Of a stretch of 64,000 nucleotides of DNA, positions 9,031 to 17,500 are shown piece after piece. Numbering within the stretch: the stretch's first letter is position 1; every line of letters starts with the position of its first letter. This DNA comes from JBGAQP01 sp044220635. GTDB lineage: Bacteria > Pseudomonadota > Gammaproteobacteria > Burkholderiales > Usitatibacteraceae. The stretch spans positions 58,572-122,571 of the forward strand of contig JBGAQP010000010.1 of assembly GCA_044220635.1 (NCBI GenBank), written 5' to 3'. The notes beneath the pieces are model-generated. The model searched no databases. It was given only the letters and a program-made list of their open reading frames with translations, and was not told the origin of the DNA. Made by a program: the position numbers and the translations under genes.

Positions 9031-9036
9031 ATGATA
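9031..9036 (-). promoter_or_regulatory. -10 box candidate for the acyl reductase gene
   Basis: On the minus strand the sequence reads TATCAT, 75 bp before the ATG at 8956, in the GC-rich divergent region between the reductase and the first phasin gene. The same bases on the plus strand overlap TACACT (9035-9040), so the direction of use is uncertain. No good -35 is seen. Confidence 0.25.
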
Positions 9037-9086
9037 CACTCGCGCCGCGCGCCGCCGCCCCCCCGCATGGCGGGCGGGCGGCGGGA

Positions 9087-9120
9087 AAGAATAGTGTGAT
9101 CGCTCTAATCCTCGCGGCTA
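9087..9120 (+). promoter_or_regulatory. Phasin upstream element, copy 1
   Basis: A 34-bp block that recurs in inverted orientation upstream of the second phasin gene at 20823-20856, identical at 31 of 34 positions. It is built of AAGAATAGTGTGAT, then GCTCTAA, then CTCGCGGCTA, with three single differences between these parts. Its 3' end can supply a -10-like TATGCT (9119-9124), and it lies 79 bp before the phasin ATG. It may be a promoter core combined with an operator; no palindrome is obvious. A PhaR-type granule regulator is one possible reader, but no such gene is in the window. Confidence 0.7.
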
Positions 9121-9199
9121 TGCTGAATCCTGTCAGGTCGGAGTGCGCGGGGCGGTTCCCGCGGCCCGGCCGGTCGGTGAAAGCGAAAGGAGCACGATC

Positions 9200-9670
9200 A
9201 TGGTACGCAAGACCCAATCCCGCACGAGAAGGACCCGTCCGATGGACACCACCCGGGCGCTTCATGTCGCCAAGAACTCCGCCACGAGAACCTGGGAAGC
9301 TGGGGTGGGCGCCGCCACCACGCTGGGGCGTTCCGCGGTCGGCGCGTTCCGCTCCCTGGTGAGGCAGGGCGCCGCCGTCGAGGCCGCAGGCCGCAAGGCT
9401 GCGCTCGAGCGCGTGCGCAAGGCCCGGCGCACGGCCATGGCGCGAGCCAACGCCGCGCGCGTGGCAGCTCTCGCCCGCACCGAGGAGGCACGGGCGCGTA
9501 CCGCCGAGGCGATGACCCAGCTCGAAAGGGTGTTCGAGCAACGCGTCTCGCGGACGATCTCGAAGCTCGGCGTGCCGACGCGCAAGGACGTTCGCGCGCT
9601 CTCCCGGCAGGTGGCCGAACTGCAGACGAACGTCGATCGCCTGCGCCGGTCCCGCGCGCGGGCCAGCTGA
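9200..9670 (+). CDS. Phasin-like polyhydroxyalkanoate granule-associated protein (1)
   Basis: 156 residues, strongly Ala/Arg-rich and predicted almost wholly helical. The segment LERVFEQRVSRTISKLGVPT followed by RKDVRALSRQVAEL matches the C-terminal part of PhaI/PhaF-type granule proteins and is shared with the second phasin of this window (20265-20750). Phasins coat PHA granules and control their number and size; the basic character could also allow DNA binding, as in PhaF. AAAGGAG at 9186-9192 fixes the ATG at 9200; the open frame further upstream is not used. The N-terminal region (about 15-60) is diverged from the usual phasin pattern. A patatin-like lipase gene follows after 6 bp. Confidence 0.78.
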   Translation: MVRKTQSRTRRTRPMDTTRALHVAKNSATRTWEAGVGAATTLGRSAVGAFRSLVRQGAAVEAAGRKAALERVRKARRTAMARANAARVAALARTEEARARTAEAMTQLERVFEQRVSRTISKLGVPTRKDVRALSRQVAELQTNVDRLRRSRARAS

Positions 9671-9676
9671 TCGCGG

Positions 9677-10969
9677 ATGGTCCGTCGACCGGCCGCCCGG
9701 AAGCCCCGCCCCTCCTCGCGGGGCGGTATCGGGCGGCCGCGCCGGCGCGAACCGATCGGGCTCGCCCTCGCCGGGGGCGGGCCCTTCGGCGCGATGTACG
9801 AGATCGGCGCCCTCATGGCGCTGCAGGAATCGCTCGAGGGCGTCGACCTGAACGAGATGGACGTGTACGTGGGGGTGAGCGCGGGCAGCTTCCTCGCCGC
9901 GGCGCTCGCCAACGGCATCCACGTGGCCCAGATCTACCACCTCTTCGTTCGCGACGACGAGGGCCAGGGTGCCCTCACGCCCGAAGTGTTCATGCGCCCC
10001 GCGTTCCGGGAGTACCTGCGGCGGGCGAGGGCCGTGCCGCCCCTGCTCGCCCATTCGCTCTGGCAGTACCTCACGAGCCCGCTGTCCTCGGGCGCCCTGG
10101 AGTCGTTCGCCGCCCTCGGGCGGGCGATTCCCACGGGCGTCTTCGACAACGAGTCGATCCACGACTACCTGGCGGAAGTGTTCACGCAGCCGGGGCGCAG
10201 CAACGACTTCCGCCGCCTCCCGCGGCGGCTCTACCTCGTGGCGACCGACCTCGACACCGGCGAGAGCGTGAGCTTCGGCCGCCCCGGCCACGACCGGGTC
10301 CCGATCTCCAAGGCGGTGCAGGCGAGCGCAGCGCTCCCGGGGCTGTTCCCGCCGGTCGAGATCGACGGGCATTTCTTCGTCGACGGCGCGCTCAAGAAGA
10401 CGCTGCATGCCTCCGAGGCCCTCGACGACGGGGCGAAGCTCGTCTTCTGCGTGAACCCGATCGTTCCCTACGACGCGCGGCTCGCCGCGGAAAAGGGCCG
10501 CGGGCGCCACCGCAAGCTCGTCGAGGGAGGCCTGCCGGTCGTGCTTTCCCAGACCTTCCGGGCGATCATCCATTCGCGAATGACCGTCGGGATCTCGAAG
10601 TACCGGTCGCAGTACCGCGACGCCGACGTGGTCCTCTTCGAGCCCGACGCCGACGACAGCGAGATCTTCTTCACCAACATCTTCAGCTACGGCACCCGCC
10701 AGCGGGTGTGCGAGCTCGCCTACCAGCGCACCCGGCGCGACCTCCTGCGGCGGCGCTTCGAGCTGGAACCCGTGCTGCGCCGCCACGGCCTCGCGCTGCG
10801 CCTCGACGTCCTGCGGGACGCGGGGCGCCGCCTGGGGGTGCACCTCGAGGACCAGCCGCGGTTCTGGCCGGGGGGCGCGCGCCTTCCGGGGGCCGCCGCG
10901 GAGCTGCGCGACACCCTCGTCGACCTGCGCCGCTGGATCGCTTCCCGGGCCGAGGGCGCGAGCGCCTGA
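9677..10969 (+). CDS. Patatin-like phospholipase
   Basis: 430 residues. The patatin oxyanion loop is LALAGGGPFGAMYE (about 29-42), the nucleophile is Ser68 in GVSAG, and the catalytic dyad is completed by Asp236 in FVDGALKK. The N-terminal 25 residues are Arg-rich and there is no signal peptide, so a cytoplasmic or granule-surface location is likely. The C-terminal 150 residues carry no recognised motif. It starts 6 bp after the phasin stop and is therefore almost certainly translated from the same message; a role in turnover of granule or membrane lipid is an inference from that position. Some bacterial patatins act on neutral lipid or phospholipid, and the sequence does not tell which. Confidence 0.88.
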   Translation: MVRRPAARKPRPSSRGGIGRPRRREPIGLALAGGGPFGAMYEIGALMALQESLEGVDLNEMDVYVGVSAGSFLAAALANGIHVAQIYHLFVRDDEGQGALTPEVFMRPAFREYLRRARAVPPLLAHSLWQYLTSPLSSGALESFAALGRAIPTGVFDNESIHDYLAEVFTQPGRSNDFRRLPRRLYLVATDLDTGESVSFGRPGHDRVPISKAVQASAALPGLFPPVEIDGHFFVDGALKKTLHASEALDDGAKLVFCVNPIVPYDARLAAEKGRGRHRKLVEGGLPVVLSQTFRAIIHSRMTVGISKYRSQYRDADVVLFEPDADDSEIFFTNIFSYGTRQRVCELAYQRTRRDLLRRRFELEPVLRRHGLALRLDVLRDAGRRLGVHLEDQPRFWPGGARLPGAAAELRDTLVDLRRWIASRAEGASA

Positions 10970-11015
10970 TCCCGGCGCTTGAGGCGGGGAAGGCTCTCGC
11001 CTACCATAGCCGGCC

Positions 11016-11693
11016 ATGGCGAAGCCCTCCGTCAGGCCCGGCCTCCTCGACGGCAATGCGCTGCGCACGCAGCGCACCCGGGAGCGGATCCTCGCCGCGA
11101 GCCTCGATCTTTTCAACGCGAGCGGCGAAGCCCGCGTCACCACCGGCATGATCGCCGACGCGCTCAACATCAGCCCGGGCAACCTCTACTACCATTTCCG
11201 CAACAAGGACCAGATCGTCGAGGAGCTCTTCGCGCGCTTCGAGGAGCGCATCGGCCTCGAGCCGCCGGGCGCGGCGCACGGCGCCGAGGCGATCGAGGAC
11301 CTGTGGCTCTACCTGCACCTGATGTTCGAGGCGATCTGGGACTACCGCTTCCTGTACCGGAACCTGGACGACGTCCTGGCCCGCAACCGCCGCCTGCGCG
11401 AGCATTTCCTGCGCATCGTGGAACGCAAGTCCGCGGCGGTGTCGGGGCTCTGCGAGGGACTGGTTCGCACCGGGGCGATGCGCGCGCGGCCCGCGGAGAT
11501 CCGCGCGCTCGCCGCGAACGCCATGGTGGTCGCCACCTACTGGTTGAACTTCCTCGCGATCGGGGTACGCCGCGAGGCCGAGTCGCAGGCCCTGGGCTCC
11601 GGCGTCTACCACGTGATGGCGCTCTTCGCCCCCTACCTCGCGGGGGAGGCGCGCCGCCACTTCGACAAGCTCAGCCGCCGTTACATCGACTAG
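11016..11693 (+). CDS. TetR/AcrR-family transcriptional regulator
   Basis: 225 residues. The N-terminal TetR helix-turn-helix runs from about residue 15 to 65 (RTRERILAASLDLFNASGE, then GMIADALNISPGNLYYHF). The C-terminal ligand domain is helical and resembles the TetR_C type found in regulators of lipid metabolism. It is 46 bp after the patatin gene and 22 bp before the TPR gene, so it probably belongs to the phasin-patatin transcription unit or is expressed from a weak promoter in the gap. Such regulators commonly bind acyl-CoA or other hydrophobic ligands. Its target is unknown; the nearby phasin elements and the 27.6-kb repeats are candidates to test. Confidence 0.88.
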   Translation: MAKPSVRPGLLDGNALRTQRTRERILAASLDLFNASGEARVTTGMIADALNISPGNLYYHFRNKDQIVEELFARFEERIGLEPPGAAHGAEAIEDLWLYLHLMFEAIWDYRFLYRNLDDVLARNRRLREHFLRIVERKSAAVSGLCEGLVRTGAMRARPAEIRALAANAMVVATYWLNFLAIGVRREAESQALGSGVYHVMALFAPYLAGEARRHFDKLSRRYID

Positions 11694-11715
11694 ACGAATT
11701 CCGAGGAGACTGGGC

Positions 11716-12495
11716 ATGGCCAAGGCCAAGTGGGTCGCGTTTCCGCATCCGGCGAAGGAGTTCTCCTACCCCGGGGAGGCCCTGAAGAAGAACTGGGACC
11801 GCCTTCACCGGGGCGACCGCGAGCCCTTCCCGAAGGATCCCGAGGTCCAGGAGGCCTGGCGGCAGTACCACCAGGGGAATTTCGCCGAGGCCCACGCGCT
11901 CGGCCTCGCCGCCGGCGGGGCGGGCGTGGTGGCCGCGATCAAGGCCCAGGCGATCTACGCGAACAGCCTCGAGACCCGGGAAGCCACGCGGCTCGCGTTC
12001 TTCGAGGAGGCGATGAACCGGGCCGAGGAACTGGCGAAGAAGGAGCCGAAGTGCGTCAACGCCCATTACCTGTTCGCCTACGCCGCGGGCCGCTACAGCC
12101 AGCGCATCTCGGTAGCCAAGGCGCTCGCCCAGGGCTTCGGCGGGCGGATCAAGGCGGCGCTGGAGGCGGCGCTCAAGCTCGAGCCCCGGCACGCCGACGC
12201 CCACATCGCGATGGGGACCTACCACGCCGAGATCATCGACAAGGTGGGCGCCCTGGTGGGACGGCTCACCTACGGCGCGAGCCGGGAGGCCGGGGAGGAA
12301 CACTTCCGCCAGGCGATCAAGCTCGCCCCCGATTCCCCGATCGCGCTGGTCGAGCAGGCGAACGGCCTCGTGCTGATGCACGGCAAGAAGGCGCTGGCGG
12401 AGGTGGGAAAGCTCTATGCCCGCGCCGCGGCGATGAAGCCGAGGGACGCCATGGAGAAGCTCGACGTGGAGATGGCGCGCGCGGAACTCGCGTGA
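11716..12495 (+). CDS. TPR-like conserved hypothetical protein
   Basis: 259 residues, no signal peptide. The sequence is helical, with tetratricopeptide-like pairs: an N-terminal block around WRQYHQGNFAEAHALGL, and a central block with ALKLEPRHADAHIAMGTYHAEI and FRQAIKLAPDSPIAL having the spacing of TPR motifs. RBS-like GAGGAGA stands about 8 bp before the ATG. TPR proteins act as scaffolds for protein-protein contact; no catalytic motif is present. It lies directly downstream of the TetR gene and reads in the same direction. I do not recognise a characterised homologue, and a link to granule assembly is only suggested by position. Confidence 0.75.
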   Translation: MAKAKWVAFPHPAKEFSYPGEALKKNWDRLHRGDREPFPKDPEVQEAWRQYHQGNFAEAHALGLAAGGAGVVAAIKAQAIYANSLETREATRLAFFEEAMNRAEELAKKEPKCVNAHYLFAYAAGRYSQRISVAKALAQGFGGRIKAALEAALKLEPRHADAHIAMGTYHAEIIDKVGALVGRLTYGASREAGEEHFRQAIKLAPDSPIALVEQANGLVLMHGKKALAEVGKLYARAAAMKPRDAMEKLDVEMARAELA

Positions 12496-12556
12496 GGCGC
12501 TGTTGCGGCGCCGACACGACCAGAGGGAAAAATCGCGTTCTCCCGAGGGAAAACCA

Positions 12557-12586
12557 TTGACAAGGTGTTTTCGCCTTGGGCATTCT
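12557..12586 (+). promoter_or_regulatory. Sigma-70-type promoter for the SWIB gene
   Basis: A perfect -35 TTGACA at 12557-12562 is followed after 18 bp by CATTCT at 12581-12586, which matches three of six consensus -10 bases. It lies about 70 bp before the SWIB start in a comparatively AT-rich stretch between that gene and the TPR gene. This is the best -35 box seen in the window and suggests strong expression. Confidence 0.5.
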
Positions 12587-12656
12587 CTGCAGTGTCGCGC
12601 CTGGAGAGGCGAGATGAGTAGAATTCAACGTCACCATCAGATTGGAGGATTCATCA

Positions 12657-13040
12657 ATGGCAGCCAAGAAAGCCAAGAAGGCAGCGAAGAAGCCGGCGGC
12701 GAAGAAGCCGGCGGCTAAGAAGTCGGTCAAGAAGGCCGCGGCGAAGAAGCCGGCGAAAAAGGCCCCGGCGAAGAAGTCCACCGCGAAGCGCAAGCCGAAC
12801 GCCGCCTTCATGAAGCCGATGAACCCGAGCGCCACGCTCGCGGCGGTGGTCGGCTCGAGCCCCATGCCCCGGACCGAGGTCACCAGCAAGCTCTGGGCCT
12901 ACATCAAGAAGAACGGCCTCCAGGACAAGGCCAACAAGCGGATGATCAACGCGGACGACAAGCTGCGCGAGGTTTTCGGTGGCAAGCGCCAGGTCTCGAT
13001 GTTCGAGATGACGAAGCTCGTCTCCAAGCACCTCAAGTAA
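12657..13040 (+). CDS. SWIB/MDM2-domain protein with a lysine-rich histone-like tail
   Basis: 127 residues in two parts. Residues 2-45 are almost entirely Lys, Ala and Pro in AAKKP-type repeats, like bacterial histone H1-like tails. Residues 50-127 are a SWIB domain (LWAYIKKNGLQDKANKRMIN, then DDKLREVFGGKRQVSMFEM). SWIB domains occur in eukaryotic chromatin remodellers and in chlamydial and proteobacterial DNA-associated proteins. The ATG at 12657 has GGAGG at 12644; an in-frame TTG at 12642 overlaps that ribosome site and is rejected. It has its own promoter and terminator, so it is monocistronic. A nucleoid or topoisomerase-related role is inferred from family knowledge only. Confidence 0.88.
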   Translation: MAAKKAKKAAKKPAAKKPAAKKSVKKAAAKKPAKKAPAKKSTAKRKPNAAFMKPMNPSATLAAVVGSSPMPRTEVTSKLWAYIKKNGLQDKANKRMINADDKLREVFGGKRQVSMFEMTKLVSKHLK

Positions 13041-13077
13041 GGTCGGCCGCCGGTTGGCTCCGGCGTCCGGGCGAAAA

Positions 13078-13107
13078 CGAACGGGCCGGCGCAAGCCGGC
13101 CCGTTCG
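13078..13107. terminator. Bidirectional terminator hairpin
   Basis: A perfect 13-bp stem, CGAACGGGCCGGC and its complement, closes on a GCAA tetraloop (GNRA class). It is 38 bp after the SWIB stop on the plus strand and 30 bp after the DUF1501 stop on the minus strand. Four A residues precede it (a T tract on the minus strand) and CATTT follows on the plus strand, so it can serve both convergent genes. Confidence 0.8.
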
Positions 13108-13136
13108 CATTTGCGGCCCCGCCCGGGGGTCCCCGC

Positions 13137-14519
13137 TCAGGCGAGGAAGCCGAGGTTCGCGGCGGGGAAGTTGACGAGGTTGGGGAAGATCGTGTTCAGC
13201 TCGGCGACGCCGACGCCGAACCAGCTGGCGAGAGTGGCCGCGTACTGGTCCACCGAGGTCGTCGGGATCCAGAGTCCCTGCGAGCCGGTGTCGTCGGGCC
13301 CGCCCCGGACCAGGGTGGGGAAGGTGCCGTACATCCGGCCTCCCTGCACGGCGCCGCCGACGACGAAGTGGTGGTTGCCCCAGGCGTGGTCCGAGCCGTT
13401 CCCGTTCGAGGGGAAGGTGCGGTTGAAGTCCGAGGCCGTGAAGCTGGTCACCAGGTCCGCGCAATTGAGCTCGACGGTCGCGTTGTAGAGGGCCGTCAGG
13501 GCGGCGCTCACCTCGCCCAGGAGCTCCGCCTGCCGGCCGAGCTGCTCGTCGCCGTGCGTGTCGAAGCCGCCGAGCGAGCAGAAGAAGACTTGGCGCTTGA
13601 GGCCGAGGGCCCCCCGGACCGCCACGAGCCGGGCGATCATCTGCATTTGGTTGCCGATCCCGGTGTTCGGGAATGCCGTGGTGAACGGCGGGACGTTGGC
13701 CAGCGCGCTCGCGAGGATCTGCTGGTTCTGGATCGCGCGCTCGATCACGCTCTTCCAGGCCCCCTCGAAGAGGTTCGCGCTCTGCATGGCGAGCAGTTCC
13801 GTGATCCCCTTGGACAGGGGGTCGGTCGAGGTCGGTCCCTGGTAGAAGTTGAACCCGAGCTGGTTGCCGGGGGAAACCTTGAACGAGGAGATCGTCGTCC
13901 CGACTCCGAACAGGTTGTTTCCCGACACCGAGATCAGGGTCGAGCTCTGGTTCGTGCCGTTGGCGGACTTCATGAGGTCGCCGACGCGCCCGCCCCAGCC
14001 CGAGCGCGGGGCGCCGTCCGAGATCGAGCTCTGCCATTGCGCCTGCTGGTCGCTGTGGGAGTAGAGGTCGGGCGGGAGCGGCACGCGCCGGGCCTGAAGG
14101 TCGGCGCGGGTCGTGGGAACGCGCAGCGGGCCCGCGTTGGCGACGATGGCGGCCTTGCCCTGGTTGAATAGGCCCTGGAGCCCCGTCATCGACGGATGCA
14201 GGCCGAAGGTCCTTCCGGGCGTGTTCTGGACCGTGAGCGGCAGGAGCGAACCCTGCGCCAGGGCGAGGGCCGGCGTGCGCCCGGTCGCGTACTGCTGGTA
14301 CTCGGTCGCCGAGGTCGGGATCACGGTGTTGTTGCCGTCGTTGCCCCCGAACATGAAGAGGCAGACCAGCGCCCGGTAGTCCTCGCCGGGGGCCTTGGGA
14401 ACGCCGCCGGAGACGCTCGCGGCGGCGGCGATGCGCTGCAGGTCGCTCCAGGCGCCCAGCCCGCCGGTTCCGACGCAGGCGGCGGCGAGCTGCTTGAGGA
14501 AGGCTCTACGGTTCTTCAT
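13137..14519 (-). CDS. DUF1501 family protein with Tat signal
   Basis: 460 residues. The N-terminus MKNRRAFLKQLAAA is a twin-arginine signal (RRxFLK) followed by a hydrophobic stretch, so the folded protein should be exported to the periplasm. LVCLFMFGGNDGNNTVIP and FGLHPSMTGLQGLFNQGK are standard DUF1501 segments, and FFCSLGGFDTHGDE and SDHAWGNHHFVVG resemble the metal-site region of the sulfatase/alkaline-phosphatase-like fold assigned to this family. GGGAGAAG precedes the ATG at 14519. It follows the DUF1800 gene by 14 bp on the same strand; the two families are regularly found as pairs. The biochemical function of the pair is unknown. Confidence 0.92.
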   Translation of the reverse strand: MKNRRAFLKQLAAACVGTGGLGAWSDLQRIAAAASVSGGVPKAPGEDYRALVCLFMFGGNDGNNTVIPTSATEYQQYATGRTPALALAQGSLLPLTVQNTPGRTFGLHPSMTGLQGLFNQGKAAIVANAGPLRVPTTRADLQARRVPLPPDLYSHSDQQAQWQSSISDGAPRSGWGGRVGDLMKSANGTNQSSTLISVSGNNLFGVGTTISSFKVSPGNQLGFNFYQGPTSTDPLSKGITELLAMQSANLFEGAWKSVIERAIQNQQILASALANVPPFTTAFPNTGIGNQMQMIARLVAVRGALGLKRQVFFCSLGGFDTHGDEQLGRQAELLGEVSAALTALYNATVELNCADLVTSFTASDFNRTFPSNGNGSDHAWGNHHFVVGGAVQGGRMYGTFPTLVRGGPDDTGSQGLWIPTTSVDQYAATLASWFGVGVAELNTIFPNLVNFPAANLGFLA

Positions 14520-14533
14520 GGTTCTTCTCCCAG

Positions 14534-17500
14534 TCATTTCTGGATCACGAACTCGGGCGAGATGGCGACCAGCATCAGCGCCGCCTTCACCCGGTCGGTG
14601 ATGGTCGAGGACGAGGTGCCGGTCTTCGGGGCGGCCATGGAGCCGAGCGTCGTGATGATCGTGTTGCGCGTCGCCTCGGTCATGCCGCCGGCGAAGAACA
14701 GCAGGTTCAGCCGGTCGGCGAGGGCGGGCGGGTTGGCGGCGAGGAGGTTGAGCTCGGTCAGGTTCATCGTGAGCCGCGTGTCGCCGCTGCCGTAGTAGCC
14801 GTTCTTCACGAGCCTCGCGAAGAAGTTGAGGCCGCCCACCATGCTCGTCTCCGTCGTGATCTGGAACTCCGGCGCGACCAGACCCGCCGCCGAAAGCGGG
14901 CCCGGCTGGCGGTAGTTGGGCGAGAAGAAGTTGAACACGCTCGGGGAGAGCAGCGGGCTCTGGTTGAGCCCCTCGTCGGCGCTGTCCAGGTACCAGATGC
15001 GGTTGCGGCCGCTGGTGCTGGTGGCGTTGAGCCCCCTCAGGAAGTTCGCGAACCGGATCACGGGCTCGCGCTGCTTGCCCCAGCCGGGCTCCGCGGTCTT
15101 CGCGAGGTCGCGCGCCTCGGGGTCGAGGAGCACGGCGCGGAGCACGGCGCGCAGGTCGCCGCGCACGCCCTGGCCGTTGTTCGCGAACACGGCGGCCACG
15201 CGCCCGATGTAGGCGGGGCTCGGGTTCGAGGTCACGAAGCGCTGGATCAGTTGCCGGCCGATGAACGGGCCCACGTTCTGGTGGTTGAAGAGCGCGTCGA
15301 GAGCCCCCTTGAGGTCCTGGCGCGCGGTCTGCCCCGCGGGCAGGACGATGCCGTCGAAGATCGTCTTCGCGTTCGTGTCGTGCATCGACTCCCACGGCAC
15401 CATGGGATCGAGCCAGTTCTCCTTCGGGGGATTGAAGGTCGAGGGCTTGGTCGTGTCGTTGCCGGCGAAGTTCCACCCCGTGAAGGCCGCCGCCATCGCC
15501 TTGATCACCGACTCGTCGTAGGTGTTGACCGGGTTGTTCTGGCCGTCGAGCTGGCGCGTGCCGTCGGCATTGAGCTTGTAGAGCCCGATGGAGAAGAGCT
15601 GCATCACCTCGCGGGCGAAGTTCTCGTTCGGGTGCGTGCCCTTCACCGGGTCGGCCTTGCGGCTGCCGATCATGTTGAGGTAGTAGCCCATCGCCGGGTG
15701 CAGCGCCACGTCCTCGAGGAGCTGGCGGTAGTTCCCGAAGGCGTTGCGATTGAGCATGTCCATGTAGGACGCCATCGCGTAGGTGTCGAGGTCCGGCGCG
15801 ATGTTGGAGATCACGAAGATCTCCGACAGGGCGAAGCTCATCCGGGCGCGCAGCTGCGCGGGCTCGGTGAGCCACTGCTGCCAGATGGCCTCGTAGGCGC
15901 GCTCCTCCTCGGCCTTCTCGCCCGCGGTCTTGCGGTCGTTCACGTACTGGACGTGGGACCTCGAGGTCTGGAGGAACTGGGTGGTGAGCCACGATTCGTA
16001 GCCCTGCGCCGCGAGCGTGGAGATCTCGCCCACGTTCTTGATCCCGAACGTCGCCTGCGTGAGGAAGCGCGCGGCGTCGCGGGTCTTCGCGTCGATGACG
16101 GGAGCCGGCCCCGTGACGGTGATCGCGATCACCGCCGAGGTCGTGGTCGCGCCCTTGTCGTCGGTGGCGACCGCCGTGAGGTTGTATGCACCCGCCGCGA
16201 TCCCCGCCCAGGTGGCGGCCCAAGGCGAGGCCATCGCCTCGGCGACCTTCGCGGCGTTGGCGAAGTACTCCACCTTCGCCACGCTGCCGTCCGGATCGGA
16301 GGCCGTGGCCGAGAGCTCGACGCTCCCGCCCTGGGCGAAGATCGCGTTCGCGACGGGCTTGGCGATCGCGACCTTGGGCGGCTTGTTGGTGACCGTCCCG
16401 CCGCCGCCGCCTCCACCGCCGCCGGAGCCGGCCTTCACCACTTTCGGCGCGCTCGTGACCATGGCGCTCGCGCCCTTGGCGTCGAAGGCGCGCGCGGAGA
16501 ATTGGTAGGTGCCCGCGGCGAGGTTCGAGATCGTCAGGGTGAACGGCGCCGTCTTGACCTCGCCGATCTTGTCGCAGCCCTTGTAGAAGGCGACCTTCGC
16601 GATGCTGCCGTCCGGATCGCTCGCCGTCGCCTTGAGCGTGATCGTGGCCGGGGCGACGGGCGGCTCGACCGACGCGGACACGGTGAGCTGCACGAAGGGC
16701 GACTTGTTGGTCGAGGCGGCGCCGAAGGGCTGGCGGGAGATGGTCTTCGTCTGGGTGAAGCCGTTGACCGTGGTCCTGAAGGTCGCCGCGTTGCCGAGGA
16801 AGGTGATCGTCGCGGAGCCGACCTCGGTGACCTTGGTGCTCGTCGTGTCGAACGTGCCGGTGAAGGGCGAGCCGGTCGTGGTGTAGAGCTTGCCGGTGAA
16901 GACGTTCGAGCTGGTGAAGGTCCCGCCGGGCAGGACGATCCAAAGGGGCCGCTGGTCCTCGGCGTAGGTGTACCAGACGCCGAAGATGTTGTTGCCGTGG
17001 TGGTTGAGCGTGAGGCCCCAACCCGATTCGTTGGCGTTCCACCAGAGGTCGCTGTGGTCCGCGGGGTGGTTCGCGGGGGCGTTGCCGAAGGGCTGGCGGG
17101 TGATGCTCTTCGTGTAGGTGGTCCCGTCGATCGTGTAGGTGACCGTCGCGTTCTCGTCGTCCGCGGCGAAATCGATGCGCGCGGTGCCGATCTTGGTGAC
17201 CTTCACGCGGTCCCAGCGGAACTGCAGGTCCTTGTACGAGGGGCCCGTCGTCCGGTAGAGGTCGCCGGAGAAGGTCCTGCCATCCGCCGAGAAGGTGCCG
17301 TCGGGCATCACGACCCACAGGGGCTTGCCGTCGGTATCGTAGACGTACCAGACGCCGAAGACCTTGTCGTTGTGGTGGGAGAGGGTGAGACCCCAGCCCG
17401 ATTCCTCGGGGTTCCACCAGATATCGGTATAGTTCGCCGCGAGCGCGGGAATCGAGACCGCGAGCTGCAGGACCAGCGCGACGAGCGCGGCCAGGCCGGC

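Noticed and set aside
12660..12800. DNA repeat region of AAGAAG/GCGGC-type units
   Set aside because: The repetition is explained by the Lys/Ala/Pro-rich coding sequence of the SWIB protein tail; it is not an independent DNA repeat.
13078..13107. Possible riboswitch or small RNA because of a GNRA-capped perfect stem
   Set aside because: It lies between two convergent stops and is flanked by short A and T tracts, so a bidirectional terminator is the simpler reading.
16398..16430. G/C-rich simple repeat
   Set aside because: It encodes the nine-glycine linker between the two Ig-like domains of the DUF1800 protein.
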